DNA of 64,000 nucleotides. Source: Wurfbainia villosa (Eukaryota > Streptophyta > Magnoliopsida > Zingiberales > Zingiberaceae). This document shows, in pieces, positions 63,550-64,000 of this stretch; position 1 is the first letter of the stretch; each line of letters opens with the position of its first letter. The DNA lies in the NCBI GenBank assembly GCA_025175895.1, contig CM045991.1, positions 82,447,174 through 82,511,173 of the forward strand. The letters run 5' to 3'. Under the pieces are notes generated by a model. The model saw nothing but the letters and a program-made list of their open reading frames with translations, was not told the DNA's origin and ran no database searches. The position numbers and the translations under genes were made by a program.

Positions 63550-64000
63550 TCACTCAACCAAGCACATTCCAAGTTCTCTCCTAAGTGATGAAAATTCTAC
63601 TTCGGGGAGAGCCTTGGTAAATATATCGGCTAGGTTGGACTTGGATTCAATATAATTGAGCTCAATGTCCCCCTTAGCCACATGGTCTCTAATGAAGTGA
63701 TGCTTCACTTCAATGTGCTTGGTCCTAGAGTGATGCACCGGATTTTTGGTCAAGTTAATGGTGCTCACATTATCACAAAATACTTTCATGTTGGAGTAAG
63801 ATAGCTCATAATATTCTAATGTATGTTTCATCCATAAGAGTTGAGCTACACAACCACCCATAGCCACATATTCAGCCTCGGTGGTGGATAAAGCAACACA
63901 AGGTTGCTTCCTACTACTCCAACTCACTAGGGAGGACCCAAGGAATTGGGATCCACCACTAGTGCTCTTCCGATCCAATTTGCAACCGGCATAATCGGAA
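63550..64000 (-). CDS. pol: E10 RNase H, C-terminal end of Pol (continues beyond the window)
   Basis: Open from the window edge (DYAGCKLDRKSTSGG) to the stop at 63550. It has the first Asp region (SDYAG), SSLVSWSSRKQPCVALSTTE with AEY, KVFCDNVSTINLTKNP, HSRTKHIEVKHHFIRDHVAK and SKSNLADIFTKALPE. The complete RNase H signature is present with no lesion in this part. It is the 3' end of a Gag-Pol frame; whether the rest is intact cannot be seen. Confidence 0.88.
   Translation of the reverse strand, partial: SDYAGCKLDRKSTSGGSQFLGSSLVSWSSRKQPCVALSTTEAEYVAMGGCVAQLLWMKHTLEYYELSYSNMKVFCDNVSTINLTKNPVHHSRTKHIEVKHHFIRDHVAKGDIELNYIESKSNLADIFTKALPEVEFSSLRRELGMCLVE

Larger units (their letters stand above)
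61386..64000 (-). mobile_element. E10: Ty1/copia (SIRE/Maximus-like), right part beyond the window
   Basis: Minus strand. 3' LTR 61386-62479, polypurine tract, 3' non-coding region and the RNase H end. The left flank TAAAA (61381-61385) is the candidate TSD. RNase H resembles E7 closely, so this is another potentially pol-bearing member of that lineage. Confidence 0.87.

Overview
The window is a pile of nested LTR retrotransposons from a flowering-plant nuclear genome. I find no host gene, tRNA, rRNA, CRISPR or bacterial feature. Ty1/copia elements with initiator-Met-tRNA primer sites, one Ty3/gypsy element of the Athila/Tat type and 5-bp target-site duplications (TSDs) point to a large, repeat-rich angiosperm genome. 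The species cannot be named from the sequence.

Eleven elements, labelled E1-E11, explain nearly every base. The oldest visible layer is E11 (+ strand, 55225-56831, only its 3' part). E1 (- strand, from before base 1 to 55224) lies inside it. E1 received three insertions: E2 (1173-7398, +, TSD AAATC), E3 (8312-13433, +, TSD TAATC) and the gypsy element E4 (13783-52913, -, TSD GGCAT). E4 holds E5 in its left LTR (14134-18970, -, TSD AATCA) and E6 in its integrase region (22470-49336, -, TSD CTATG). E6 holds E7 in its left LTR (22817-40617, -, TSD CTATC/CCATC). E7 holds E8 in its left LTR (23770-33188, -, TSD CGAAG). The chain E11>E1>E4>E6>E7>E8 is six levels deep. On the right, E9 (56832 onward, +) sits in the LTR of E11, and E10 (61386 to the window end, -) sits in E9.

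E1, E2, E3, E7, E10 and E11 look SIRE/Maximus-like. E1, E2 and E3 carry gag but no protease, integrase, reverse transcriptase or RNase H. E3 shares LTR and Gag with the pol-bearing E7 and looks like its non-autonomous partner. E6, E8 and E9 form one family (Angela/Tork-like, LTRs about 1.9-2.4 kb). E6 and E9 share a Gag frameshift, a capsid deletion and an integrase-core deletion, so that lineage probably moved with borrowed proteins.

The most interesting signal is in the leader (primer site to gag) of E6, E8 and E9: four consecutive hairpins. One stem pair runs U-A, U-G and C-G in the three copies, and the loops of three hairpins carry a common CU-rich motif. It is a candidate packaging, dimerisation or translation element kept in copies whose proteins are broken. 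A second notable signal is a strand-symmetric CAG to CGA / CTG to TCG difference between repeat copies, which may be an assembly artefact at CHG-methylated sites.
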